Source: Wyeomyia smithii
Taxonomy: Eukaryota > Arthropoda > Insecta > Diptera > Culicidae
DNA: 64,000 bases
Assembly (NCBI RefSeq): GCF_029784165.1
Contig: NC_073696.1
Span: forward strand, 259,328,494-259,392,493
Reading direction: 5' to 3'
Shown here: one piece after another, positions 1 to 10,868 of the stretch
How the letters are laid out: every line of letters begins with the position of its first letter
How positions within the stretch are numbered: position 1 is the stretch's first letter
Position numbers and translations under genes: made by a program
Notes under the pieces: model-generated
What the model saw: the letters and a program-made list of their open reading frames with translations, nothing else
Databases searched by the model: none
What the model was told of the DNA's origin: nothing

Positions 1-3000
1 ACAGCTTAGCAATGCGGGTGGTTGACCATTTCTGTGGTTCCTTCTCGCTAAATTCGTGTTGGCCCTTGCTGTATTTCTGGTAATAATCGCTTTGTGGGCC
101 GTGAGATTTGAAGTACTTATCAAAGTATTCAAACTTCTTGTTCGGGAACTGTTTGTAATACTTGTAGTAGTAATCGGCAGAATAGTCATCTTCCTTGGGG
201 CTCGAGTAATCGTACTGCTTGTCCAACAGATCGAAGAAAGTCTCCATGCTTGAAACCAGATAATACATTGAAGTGTAACGTCTCAGACCACCAAAGTTGT
301 GATGCATGTGGTAGAAGAATCCACTTGGAAGGTAATGATCATCGGAAGCGATTTGAGCAAGTTGCAGACGATAGGAAAGTTTCAGGTTCTCCATAGCATA
401 GTCACGGATGTAAGCGGAAGAGTATTGCAGACTGTAAACTCGTGGGCTCAGCAGTTTGACGGCGGCCTTAGCGTCATTGGCGAATGCGTAGAAGTCTTCG
501 AATTCATCAGCATCTGCGGCGTATTCCAGAGAGCTCTTAACAGCGGCACTAACGTACATGCTTGGGTCGAAATGAGTGAGCTCAGCCATGCGGTAGAGCA
601 TCTCTGCTGGTGGCTGGGTGCGCATCAACAAATGAACAGCAGCGCATCGGATTTGGTGGAAATCGCCAGTGTTTTGATACAGTTTGTACAGGACGGAACG
701 AGCCAACTTAGGATAGTTTTCAACCAGCTCATCGAAAGCAACGACCATAGCAAGACGCTGATAGTCACTGACATGGATCTTGCCTTCCAGATAAGGTTCG
801 AAAACGTTGAGAATCTCCGGATGTCCGAGGTTTCCAAGAGCACGAACGTAGACCTGGATCTTGATACTGTCGGCATCGTTAACTGCTTCACGCAATTGAT
901 GGGCGAGCCATGGGACAATTTTGTGGGCCACAATCTTGTAGTCAAAATCAGCCAGACGGCCAAAGCTGTACACTGGATAGTAATAAGCGGCTGAGCGGTT
1001 GCTAACATGAGCTTGATTGACGAATTTGGTGAACGAAATCAGTGCGGTAACATTCAGGCTATCCTGGTGCTGAACGGTGTCGGAGGTCACCAGCAGGAAA
1101 AATTCGTGCATCAGCGACTCGGTAGGGAAACGGATCGATTTTGGAAGAGTAGCGATAACACTAGCGGCTTCCGGGCCACGCAGTTTCTTCTCTTCGATGT
1201 ATTCCTTGATGACCTTGAAAGCTGGTGGAGTTCCGGCTTCAGCCAACGCATCACGGAAAGTGTTCCAGGCATCAACACGTTTGCTGAATTTCTCGCTGTG
1301 GTTGTCTCCCTCTCTGCGTTCCTTCTGAGAAACGAAGAATTGCTGGGCAGCATCGTAGATTTCCTGGTAGTTCATGGTACGAATGACGCGAGATAGAATG
1401 TTGAATTTGCTCAAGGTGTTCGATTCCGGTAGTTTGGATGGGTCTTGCAACTCATCAGCGATTTCCTGCACCAATTTGTAGATAACCTTGGAGCCATCGA
1501 CATTGCGAGCATACTGGAAGCTGTATCCCTTGTATCCGGTGAAGTATGGCAAGAATGGAGTTTGTGGGTATTCCTTGAAGCTCTCTGGCATTGGCTGGTA
1601 GTAAGCTTCATCACTTTCAAGAGATTCTGAAGAAGAAGACGATGAAGAGGACGATGAAGAGGACGATGAAGAGGACGATGAAGAGGACGATGAAGAAGAC
1701 GATGAAGAATCTTTGTGTTCATCGGATTCCGAAGAGCTGGACGAAGATGACGACGAATCATCAGAGCTGCTAGAGTCGGATGAGGTGTCATTATCGCGCT
1801 TCAGTCGGTATTGGTCCTTCTTGTAAGCTTCGTAGTATTTCTTCTCCTTTAATGAATCCAGATCACGGCGGGCTCGGTTGCCGCGTTTCTCTACCTCTTC
1901 GAGTTTTTTGGCGTGTCTTTCAACTGGACTGATTTTGTAGTTCTCTTCCGATTCAGAGCTAGAGCTGGAAGACGAGTCCGATTCGGATGAACTGGAGGAG
2001 CTTGACGATGACGAGGAAGAGTCAGTCTCATTTCCTGGACGAACGCTGTTTTTCTTGTCGCTTGCAAGGTTGTAGCTGTAGACCAGATCAACAAACACTT
2101 GGCGATCGTCAGCTGGGCCTTCCGGAACCTTATCGTATGGGCAGATGTCATTGAGAGTTATTTTGACCTGAGAATAAACCATAGCCTTCTGTTTGTCGAC
2201 CAAAGTCGGAGCAACAACAACCTTATTGATGGTGGACGACGACTGGATGGTGTAGTTGTACCAATCACCGGACAGGAACAGACGTGACACAACGGATTTG
2301 GAGGCAACATTGCCCATCTGGTTGGTGTTAGGCTTGAACTCGCTCTCGCCACTGAATCCGAAATGGTATCCCATGCGCTGTTCGCAGTTGTCGAAGTTCT
2401 GGGTCTTCACAATTTCAAAGAAATATTGTCCTTCCTCGCGGAAATGCGGTTGGGGAGCGAATTCCTTGTACGATTGCATAAGGTACTCTGGAACAGCATT
2501 GACATCGTACAACATTTCACAATTACCAGTGACGACGGGTTCCATGACCTTGTAGACACCAGTGAACGAGTTGTTCTCCGGCAATTGGTTATACTTGTAG
2601 TCGATCTCGTTGGTTCCATGAGTATCCAGTTGGAACTGACTGACCCAGGATTTCAGAATGTTGACCTCGTGGTTTGGTACGGTTTGTTCAACATACAGAC
2701 CTTTGATAACTCCCTTGTGGTAACGAACTCCGAATGGTCGGGAGGACATTGGCAGAGGCTTGTACTTGAGGTTCAGCTCGTGAAGCTCGGTACGGTATCC
2801 TGCCGGTAGACGATCGTTGAAGACCGCACACTCGGGATTCTTGACATAGACAACCACGTATTCCGGATCCTTCGGGCGCATCAGCAGATGAGCACGCGAA
2901 ACCATTCCGGTCCACTGATCGTCCAGATCGTGCAAAGCGGTCATAGTCATTGAGGTAACATTGTAGACATATTCACGGTTTGGTTCCCAAGCGCCATACT

Positions 3001-3174
3001 CCCAGCCAGTTTTGTTCTCCGGTCGGTTGTAGGAGAACTCACTTTGGTACTCGTACTGATAGGCAGCACTGATCCCCACTGGAAAATTGAAGGAATGTTA
3101 TAAATATGAAAGTGATTAGAAGTCGGAAGAAATTAGAACTTACCCAGAGTGAGGAGAAGAAATTTAGCCAGCAT
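1..3174 (-). CDS. Vitellogenin, copy 1 (partial; N-terminal half only)
   Basis: Yolk-protein precursor, secreted by fat body and taken up by oocytes (family knowledge). Exon 1 is 3144-3174 and begins MLAKFLLLTL. A 65-bp GT-AG intron (3079-3143) follows. Exon 2 runs from 3078 off the left window edge, giving about 1036 residues. The alignment to copy 2 is colinear (position 1 matches 14061) with one indel, a 24-nt in-frame expansion (8 extra residues) in the second polyserine block near 1635-1710. I found no frameshift or stop. A furin-type RARR site (residues 412-415; 1865-1876) lies between two polyserine blocks. That fits cleavage into small and large subunits as in culicine vitellogenins. 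The signal peptide is about 16 residues, ending at ISAA. Differences from copy 2 are mostly silent or conservative. The 3' half, including the vWD region, is outside the window, so intactness of the full gene is unknown. Confidence 0.96.
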
Positions 3175-3340
3175 CCTTGCCTCAGAGATTTGGTTGCTCG
3201 ACTCGAACCACTGAGAGTGTGATGAATGGGACTGAATCGCAGGTATTTATATGAACTGAATTGCTGATGCCAAGCAGTTTCATTTCGAATCCTGTTACCT
3301 TATCAGCGCAGGCAGACTCAGGACAATGATCCCGGGCTAA
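3175..3340 (-). promoter_or_regulatory. Vg1 proximal promoter with TATA, GATA and a possible ecdysone-response element
   Basis: On the minus strand a TATAAATA box (3244-3251) lies about 70 bp before the ATG, so transcription should start near 3215-3222. A TGATAA GATA-factor site is at 3300-3305. At 3320-3332 the minus strand reads GGATCATTGTCCT, an imperfect inverted repeat with 1-bp spacing that resembles an EcR/USP site, with about one mismatch per half-site. GATA factors and EcR/USP are established regulators of mosquito vitellogenin; their use of these particular sites is inferred. The copy 2 promoter is nearly identical. Confidence 0.7.
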
Positions 3341-4310
3341 TCAATACGATCGCACTGAGAACAGCACGAAACGAAATCAGTGCTACAGCGTAATCATTTA
3401 GCGAAAATGTTTAATCTTGCGATTTCTTATCATTATTGATGGAGTTATGAATGATTCGGTTGCGGGCGACAACATTATTGATTAGAGTTAGGTTTTGTCG
3501 AGCAAACAATTTTAGTGTTTAGCCTATATTTTTACTACCTATTTGGAAAGAAAAAAGTTTGCAAAATATATTGTGTGCAATTGATTTATTTTATTTTTAT
3601 TAACTTCCGCGTACTTGTAAGTCGTATTCTACTGAAACCGATATCGAAGAATCCTGTTAAGGGGTTATATACCTTTTAAGTTTCCAAAAAATCGAAAAAA
3701 AAATTGCATTATCTTAGAGTACAACTTCTTGAGAACATTCTCACAAATTTTCATAAAGATCTTAGCAATAGGGAGAAAGTTAAAGCTATTTGAAGCACGC
3801 TTCGTCACCGCCGCATAACCTAAACTTGAAACTTTATACGCGTTTATCTGGGAATGTTGTTTCTGAAAAAAAATGATTTTGCCGTGTCGTGTTGCCGTCA
3901 AACTACTGAACCGATTTTCTTCATCTTTTTTTTTTTTTTTTTGAAAATATTCGTTAATAAATGCCCCGGCCGTTGAACGATCGTTTTTTGTCACACTAGG
4001 TTAGGCTTTGCCACAAAAGATTTTTATTGCAATTTTTGGCGCTCAAAACGTTTTTTTTTTCGGGAAAAACGAATCCGTTTGCTCTGAAAACAAAATATTT
4101 ATGAGAATGATCGTTCGGATACCCGGCACACTCCTGAACTAATGAAATAATGTTAGTTCTTGGATTGCAGTCGAACTGTTGGGTCTCTATCGTAAACACC
4201 GAAAACCTTCGCGAACAACAGCGTTCCGGGGAAACGACTAGTACTCCACAAATAATTGGTATTTCTTATGAACAAATGTGTTTTTTTTTTTGTTATTGAT
4301 TGAGCCAATT
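3341..4310. other. Vg1 distal upstream spacer, AT-rich, no gene
   Basis: This is colinear with the Vg2 upstream region (from about 17377). I see no credible exon. Short antisense reading frames contain long A/T runs, such as the T tract near 3925-3942, and are not coding. A 193-bp MITE present in the Vg2 spacer (17741-17933) is absent here, so this is the empty site near 3705-3712. Confidence 0.75.
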
Positions 4311-4314
4311 TTAC

Positions 4315-4652
4315 TTGGAAGGGGTAGAAAAAAAGCTCAAACCGTTTTGTTCATTTCATTGGTTTTCTGACAGCATAAATGCCTAATTTAGCAACAAACA
4401 AGTCAGGTGACAGCGAGAGTATCGTCGAAAGGCAAGCGAAATAGGTAATAATAATAATAATAATAATAATAATGAAGAGTTGTTTTTCAACATTTATTTG
4501 AGTGCAACTTACAAACGTCCTAACTTGCACACAAACTTTGATCAAAGATATTTCTTTTTTTTCGTCTCGGTGTTATTTATTTTTTGCCACCCCCTCTGCT
4601 AACTTTGATAACCTTGGACATAAAAACAATTCGAAATTTGTATCAGCCTTAA
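4315..4652 (+). repeat. Dispersed repeat, copy in the Vg1 spacer
   Basis: About 340 bp, starting near TTGGAAGGGG and ending near GTATCAGCCTT. It is closely matched at 19373-19686, but in a different position within the homologous spacer. The Vg2 spacer lacks it at the equivalent point (18480). It contains a (TAA)n microsatellite at about 4447-4475 that is much shorter in the other copy. No coding potential. The mobile type is unknown (SINE or MITE remnant). Confidence 0.65.
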
Positions 4653-4878
4653 CAGAACTTTTAGTAAGTTACTACTTTTATGCTATTAAAAAGGTTGCTA
4701 CAGGCCCAAACATTTTCCAAAAAAAAAAAATGGTATATCACCTCTTAGGTTAACTAATTAAATCATAGTTAGGATCTCAATTCCATTCCTTGTTCTACCA
4801 GAACTATGTCAAACGCTCTTGTTATCTCAGTTTATTTTTTGCATTAGGGTGGAACTCAGTGCTCGAATTAAAATTACG

Positions 4879-5780
4879 TTAGTAAAATTGGTTATTCCGG
4901 CTTCCCAGTCATCTGCTTATCGAAACAAAAATTTATTTTCTGATAAATAAATAGAAAATAAATTTTCGTTTCGATAAGCAGCAGTGGTGGGCACCGCTAA
5001 CCGAAAATTTAGCGACGCTAATCGCTAAGTCGCTAACCGGAAAATTTAGCTCGATAATCGCTAAACGCTAAACGCTAAACCCACATTAGCGGAACTTTCG
5101 CTAATCGCTAATCGCTAACTTTTTAATATGTAAAAAGACATATCGCTATATTTATTGCTCGTGTTTTGTAAGATTTGGACCACTTTGATCCGTTTTGGTT
5201 GAACAAACGAAAACAATTACTTTTTAAAGCTATTTACAGTAAGAGGTTCAAGCTAAATAACAAAAGTTATTTAGCTTGCATTGAAAATAGATACTCTTGG
5301 GAATGTTTTCATTAAAATTCAATTATTATCTGAATCGAAAAAGTAGAACCAAAGTTGTCATAATTTCAAGCGCATTGCAATTTACCAAAGTTCTTGGTGT
5401 GCCGGAAATTCAATCTAGACCTTGTGCTTGCTCTTCAAAATGCTCCTGTGGCTTGTACGATAACTGGAACTCCATTCTAAGGTAAAAAAACTGACAAAAG
5501 AAACTTTAGCAGTGAAGTATGTCCATCTTTCGAAGCAATTTACGTACGCCATCAGCAATTCACAGTTTTTCTAAATATTTCTATTGTCGCTTCTCTACAA
5601 AATTTAGCGAATTAGCGATTAGCGTTTCGAAGGCCAAAATTTTAGCGACGCTAACAGTTTCGCTAACCAGCTCAAAAATTAGCGAAATCGCTAAATCGCT
5701 AACTGAATTTTAGCGTCGCTAATTAGCGAATTAGCGGAATGGTGCCCACCACTGATAAGCAGATAACTGGCATTTTACTG
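4879..5780. repeat. Foldback MITE-like element interrupted by a hAT-type MITE
   Basis: The outer arms begin TTAGTAAAATT and end with its near-complement, and the arms pair for about 55 bp. The uninterrupted sister copy is at 18719-18840 in the Vg2 spacer. Here the right arm is split by the 773-bp insertion at 4982-5754. Confidence 0.7.
4974..5762. mobile_element. hAT-type nonautonomous element (MITE) with 8-bp target duplication
   Basis: The element is 4982-5754. It has perfect 14-bp terminal repeats, CAGTGGTGGGCACC and its complement, followed by many degenerate copies of the motif TTAGCGATTAGCG in both orientations near each end. It is flanked by the direct repeat ATAAGCAG at 4974-4981 and 5755-5762. 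The homologous site in the Vg2 spacer (near 18815-18825) is empty. An 8-bp duplication and CA(G)-type ends are typical of the hAT superfamily. No transposase is visible. Confidence 0.85.
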
Positions 5781-5782
5781 AA

Positions 5783-7840
5783 GTAATAATCAGTCGTAAG
5801 TTGTTGAATTTGTTAAAACTTGTGTGAATTTGTGTGAAACTTTGATCGATCGCTTGGACCGCTAACGCATGCATCAAATAGCAATTCATTTACTTATAAA
5901 CGTCAAGGGAAAAGTAACCCAACCTCAAAAAACACCATCAAGGATGGATAAAATCGTACCGTATAACAATCACCATCGGGTATCATTTCTGAACGTGCTA
6001 TTCATAAGCTTTTATTCCCTCAAACCATCGCTATTAAAAATTACACATTCTCACGTATGCAAGAAACAACATTGAGCAAAGAAATATATGGTGGCTTTCG
6101 TTGATGATTTTTGTTTTCAGTATTGCCTGCTATATGCGGAGCGAGCAACATATAGCGAGTGTTCCATGAAAGAATCGTAATACCTCGATGATTCTTGGTG
6201 ATTTCAAATATCACATGCTGATGCACCATGCTACTATTTCCGTAAGCATTGATGACACCTATTTGCTCCGGTAAGCAAACAGTTGAACGCAATCTAACGT
6301 TCATTTGGACTCATTATTTTGTATCACTCACGATAATCCCTCATAGATTCTCGCGATACTGTTGAATGCAAGTGAGCTTGGATACAATAAATATTATCGC
6401 GTTTGAATCATTCTAAGGTATTCAAAACAAAGCGAAAAACAATCAGCAGCGTTTCTATGGAAAACTTGTACGCAAGTGAAAATAATTGGACGATACCTGA
6501 TGAATCAAAGAACACATTTTCATGAAATGATGCTAGTGAGTAAAAATTTCCATGCTTGGCCTCCATTTTTACTCTGAGTTCAAGTTTATCCAATAACTAG
6601 TCGAACGTACCCGAACCTTTTTAAAGTTTAGAATCATTCTTATATTGTATTTCGCCGGTTATTTCAACATTAAGCCAATAAAAATGGCTATAGGGTCGAT
6701 TTATTGTTTTCGAAAAACCGAAAGTCGCCATCTTGCATTTCAAAATGGCATTTGAGGTAAATTCAAGCCTCTGAGCACTATCGGACGTCAAGCCTCTTAG
6801 CCACCCAAATTGGATGATATTTATTTAAGTGATTTGCAACCTGCCCAGAAAAAATAGCACGGGTAAATAACGCTGGTCGACAAAATAAAAAAGTGCATTT
6901 CAAAAGCTTTTTGAACTGAATATATATAAAAAGCTCAAACTACAAAAAATGAATGATGACAGCTATTCATGCATTTCCTATGAATGTTGCTGATAGTTAT
7001 TACCAAAACGCGTCAACTTACGTGAGAGTGTCGTATAGAAATTGTTCGCTGAATTCGTCGCTTCAACGTTATGTTTTCGAGGAAACTCGTTGAAATCTCT
7101 GAAAAAACGGTAATGGTCAGCGACACCAAAATTCAAAGGAATAGTTGAATAGCTATAATCTTTCATTTTTTTCCGGTTTGAGCTTTTGCAGTGCACCTGT
7201 GTTGACCAGTGTAATATTAATATGTGCTTACCAGAATTTTCATTCCTAAAATCAGTGATGACATAAGGGGAAAATCTATCGCCCTATCTATAACCAATTT
7301 CTTTATACAAAAGTAATATCCCAAAAAAGCTTTGCAAATACTGAGGAAAGCGAAACAAAGGAATATATGTTCCTTCGTAGCTCACTCGCTCACTTGTAAC
7401 CAGCCTGGGAGAAAGTGCTAACTAGTGTTCTTCATTCCTAAAATCATCACAAGGAGGTAATTTTTCCTCTCTTCTTCTCTTCGTGTCGGCCACATCTTTC
7501 CTGTTACATAATTTTTTCCCGTTTTCCCAAGAATGTCTCGATTCTAAAACAAACATTGAACATCATTTGCTCCGCTTGTAATTATGGTACTACCAAAACC
7601 CGCCTTGCATGCGAGTTTTTTACAGCGGTACTTTTCTGCTACTAATCCCTCCACCCGTCTGCCTGTTGTCATTGCTTGAAGATGCCAACAGACAAGCAGA
7701 TAATACAAGAAGATAGTAAAGAACAAGCTGTTCTTTGGAAACGCTAATAAAGGGGACTTGTGTTGTTAATAAATGAATTTCAGTAATTGTTCTACGATGA
7801 GCAAAATGGATGAACAAATTCAAGATGAAATGGAACAGTC
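5783..7840. other. Vg1-Vg2 spacer, middle part, no gene
   Basis: Colinear with pieces of the Vg2-Vg3 spacer at 18841-19040, 21688-22924, 24150-24284 and 25862-26340. Several TA-type insertion sites occupied there are empty here: near 5960 (pogo-like), near 7157 (TATA site) and near 7297 (mariner). Frames of 60-90 codons are scattered through it but are not preserved between the two spacers, so I call none of them genes. Confidence 0.7.
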
Positions 7841-7867
7841 CTTAAACAAGTATTAAGAGAGCAGGAT

Positions 7868-8122
7868 ATGAGTGATGAGTCTTTCGAAGAAGATCCAAAC
7901 CTTACACTACTGTCGTCACTTGAGGCTCCTGAGAAGGTTCCATTCAGTGATGCTAATAATGCAAAGTCTCACCAAGATTGGCAAAAAGAAGTTCAAATAC
8001 CCGCGTGCCAATGGACACAATACCCAAAGCAAAACAAAGCCCTAATGCTACATTCCTATTCGGAAATCGACCTCCTGTTTATTATACATACTTTGCAGCG
8101 AACTATTTCGTGTGCAGGATAA
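7868..8122 (+). other. Short open frame, not preserved in the sister spacer; probably not a gene
   Basis: An 84-codon frame starts MSDESFEEDPNL. The sister copy in the Vg2-Vg3 spacer (from about 26359) keeps 42 codons and then has a stop, because CAA (Gln) became TAA. The downstream third of the frame overlaps a SINE-like repeat that also occurs near 38900. The acidic N-terminal part has no family I recognise. Confidence 0.35.
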
Positions 8123-8200
8123 TTGAGAGGCTAGGGCTACGATCCTAACAGTACACTAACAGTATCTCCCGAGCCAAGACTCGGCTTATTAGACAAGCAT
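8027..8200 (+). repeat. SINE-like repeat copy (degenerate)
   Basis: It contains CTACATTCC, TTCGGAA, GACCTCCTGTTTATTATACA and, downstream, TCTCCCGAGCCAAGACTCGG. The same modules in the same order occur at 26518-26690, and on the opposite strand at 38531-38938. In that third copy the complementary strand carries GGTTCGAGTCTCGG, which resembles a tRNA B box. Confidence 0.55.
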
Positions 8201-8325
8201 AGTACTTCAAAACCCACTAGGACATTATACTAAGGAAGCCCAAAAGTTGACTGTAGTAACAATTACCAATATTACCAGGGACACTGCTAACAATGACCAA
8301 ACTGAACGTCGACGAAATACAGAAC

Positions 8326-10274
8326 TTAACCCTTTCCCGCTCATGGTGACTCTAGAGCACCATGAATTGTATTGACCATATTTTGGCAGAAAATAGTTAG
8401 TTTTGACTTCTTTTTTGCTACAAAATGTTGTATTTTTAATACACTTTCAACTTGGCATATCGAATGAAAGCTTAATTCAATGTTTGGATTGTTATCAAGG
8501 AAACTGTAGAAGAAAGTCTGGATTTTTCGATAAAAAAATAATGTGTGTTTTTGACAACCGTTTTTATATAACAATAATCAATCGATTTCACAATAAAAAT
8601 AAATTTTACGTAGATCTATTGTCTATTGAGTGTAACAATACACCAAATTAGCATTTTTCATTTTAATTCGCTTGTCCCATAAATTTGAATATGGTGCCTC
8701 AGAGCACCACTGGGCATACAGAAGACAAAAATTTACAACGTATGCTAGCTAAAAATATCCGTTACGATGGAATATCATATTGGCCAGCATTTAGAGATGC
8801 GCAGAGATGTTTCTAACGCAATCATCGTGATCACTTTACACTCTTTTGGTGTTCGAAGTGTAATGTTCGTCTTTGCATAATGAAAGCGAGATTTTTTTCT
8901 TCATTTTCCATCATAAAAAATCAATCAAATGGTCGTAAACGTAGTCTTTTTTTTCGAAAACTACATTGTTTCTCTTTTATTTTTATTAATTTTTAAATAA
9001 CTGCTTTCAATAGTTAAATTTTACCAAAAAAAAAATTTCTCGTATATGTCGTGACGCTTTTTCCGATGGCTCTCCATATCGCATCCGTTGCTGCCGAATA
9101 TCGTCAACTCTTTTTTTCATTCGCTCTATTTTCCAGCCTCAAGTAAAATAAAGCTGCGCTTTATTCTTACTCCAAGTATGATGACAGTTCTACAAGGTAT
9201 GCTACATTTTTGTCTATCCACGCACACAAACAAATCTCGTTATGAAAAATTTCGCGTTTTGTATGGAATTCAGAACATTTTTGGAAATTTCTCGTTTTAT
9301 GTTGTTTAATATCTGATTTTTTTGGTTGGAGAGTGAATCTCCAGTTGAAACACACTAGAAACTGATATTAATTTAGATTTAGAGTGAAAAATTGCGACAA
9401 TATGTCGAAATAAAATATATAAAAATGCTATAGTTCTAAAAGTTGGAGCATAATCTTAGTCATTGTCATAGCTCATGACTTTTGTTACTGTATGAAACAT
9501 AAGCGACTCTATTTAGAAACGCTATTAGACTACAATAAAAAAACGAAAAGTGCAAAAAGGGTACCGGCAAATTGATGAAAAACAGCATATTTTACCTAAA
9601 CCGCAGCATGTTTATGTATTCCCCACAAATAAAACATGTTTCAACATCATTTCTTTAACTTTCCAGGAAAGTATGTTTTATAAGTTTAGTTTAAAATGCA
9701 AAACCATTTCAAATTTCATACAAAATTGGAAAAAGTTCATAACGATCACTAATACTAATGCATCGACGTGAATAGCATACCTTGTAGAACTGTCATCATA
9801 CTTGGCATTCTTACTCTTTCTCTCTCTCTTCATGTGCTGTGGGTCCCGCACCACCGTATTAGCTCGCTTTACCCGTTCTCTCTCACTCAACTCACAGACT
9901 CTCATTCAACCGATTATTCTCTCGTCTAGGACCGAGTCCTTTCGTTTTTCGACAGTCAGATTTTTTTTTTTTAATCTTGCGTTTTGCTTTTGATCGCTGC
10001 GTTTTTGTATTTACACGCTAAATGTTTAATGCGGTGTTTGCCCCTCTTCTACTCACACGTCACTTGTTTCTTATACACTATAATCCCTACAGTGTATTAA
10101 AAATAAGTCCCTTCTATGCTCATAGGTGCTCTGGAGCACCGTTTCAAATTAAACTTTTTACTTCAAAATATAACATTTCCCAGTAATTTAAATAAGTCTA
10201 CGGAGTATTTTGCCCAAATTAACCCGTTAAGTATTTTTAAATCATGAAAAACCTCGTGAGCGGGAGAGGGTTAA
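8326..10274. mobile_element. piggyBac-type nonautonomous element, 1.94 kb
   Basis: The body is 8330-10270, flanked by TTAA on both sides (8326-8329, 10271-10274). The ends are CCCTTTCCCGCTCA and TGAGCGGGAGAGGG, which are inverted repeats with one indel. TTAA duplication and CCC-type ends define the piggyBac superfamily. Subterminal palindromes built on GTGCTCTGGAGCAC occur at both ends (near 8350, 8695 and 10125). The sister spacer jumps directly from GACCAAACTGAAC to CCCCACCTTAAG (near 26795) without it. No transposase frame remains. A second element is nested inside. Confidence 0.8.
9163..9814. mobile_element. Nested TIR element inside the piggyBac-type element
   Basis: A 33-bp perfect inverted repeat lies at 9172-9204 and 9773-9805, beginning CCAAGTATGATGACAG. 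Directly outside are copies of ATTCTTAC (9163-9170 and 9807-9814), consistent with an 8-bp target duplication, as made by hAT, P or Mutator-like transposases. The inner sequence is AT-rich and noncoding. Confidence 0.7.
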
Positions 10275-10760
10275 TATGACTAATAGCAATGAAAGTTACC
10301 CCCACCTTAAGAGGACAGCCAGCCTGTATCCGGGAAACCATTTTAGTTTTCAACCGGGCATCAAACTAACATCTCCCCACTTCCCAAAAAGTACGTTCTT
10401 TTGGACGTAGCCGGCGTCATTATTCAGTGGCAATAGTATTGTAAACCAGTGACAATTCCACAGTGAGAATGTAATTCATTTTGCTATTTTGGTACTCCAA
10501 CCAATCGCAAAGTGCAACTACAGATAACCTTCCTTAGCTTGTTAATTGAAAAGCTTTGAAATAGGTAATTCTGTAATTATTTGCTAATGCAGGAAAATAA
10601 ATGGGTAATCTCCTCCTAATTTCACTTCCATTTCTGTAAAGTCAATACTGTGTAGAACCTTGGGAAAAAACCTTAACAAAATAGCGAACATCAACAATCG
10701 AACGAAGGATAACGAAGAGAAAACTCAACTGTAATTCATTTCAAAACATTTCGACAACCG

Positions 10761-10766
10761 TTTATT
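10761..10766 (-). terminator. Vg2 polyadenylation signal AATAAA
   Basis: AATAAA on the minus strand lies about 103 nt past the Vg2 stop codon. The same signal occurs downstream of Vg3 at 27247-27252. Confidence 0.65.
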
Positions 10767-10868
10767 TGTCACTTTTTTTGCTGGAAAATCATTCCATTTT
10801 CTGATGCACAAATTATTTATAAGTAATAAAGTCCATTTTCATAAAGCCATTTTTTCGTTACCAGAAGT

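Noticed and set aside
7868..8122. 84-codon acidic frame in the Vg1-Vg2 spacer as a gene
   Set aside because: The sister copy has a stop after 42 codons, and the C-terminal part is a repeat sequence.
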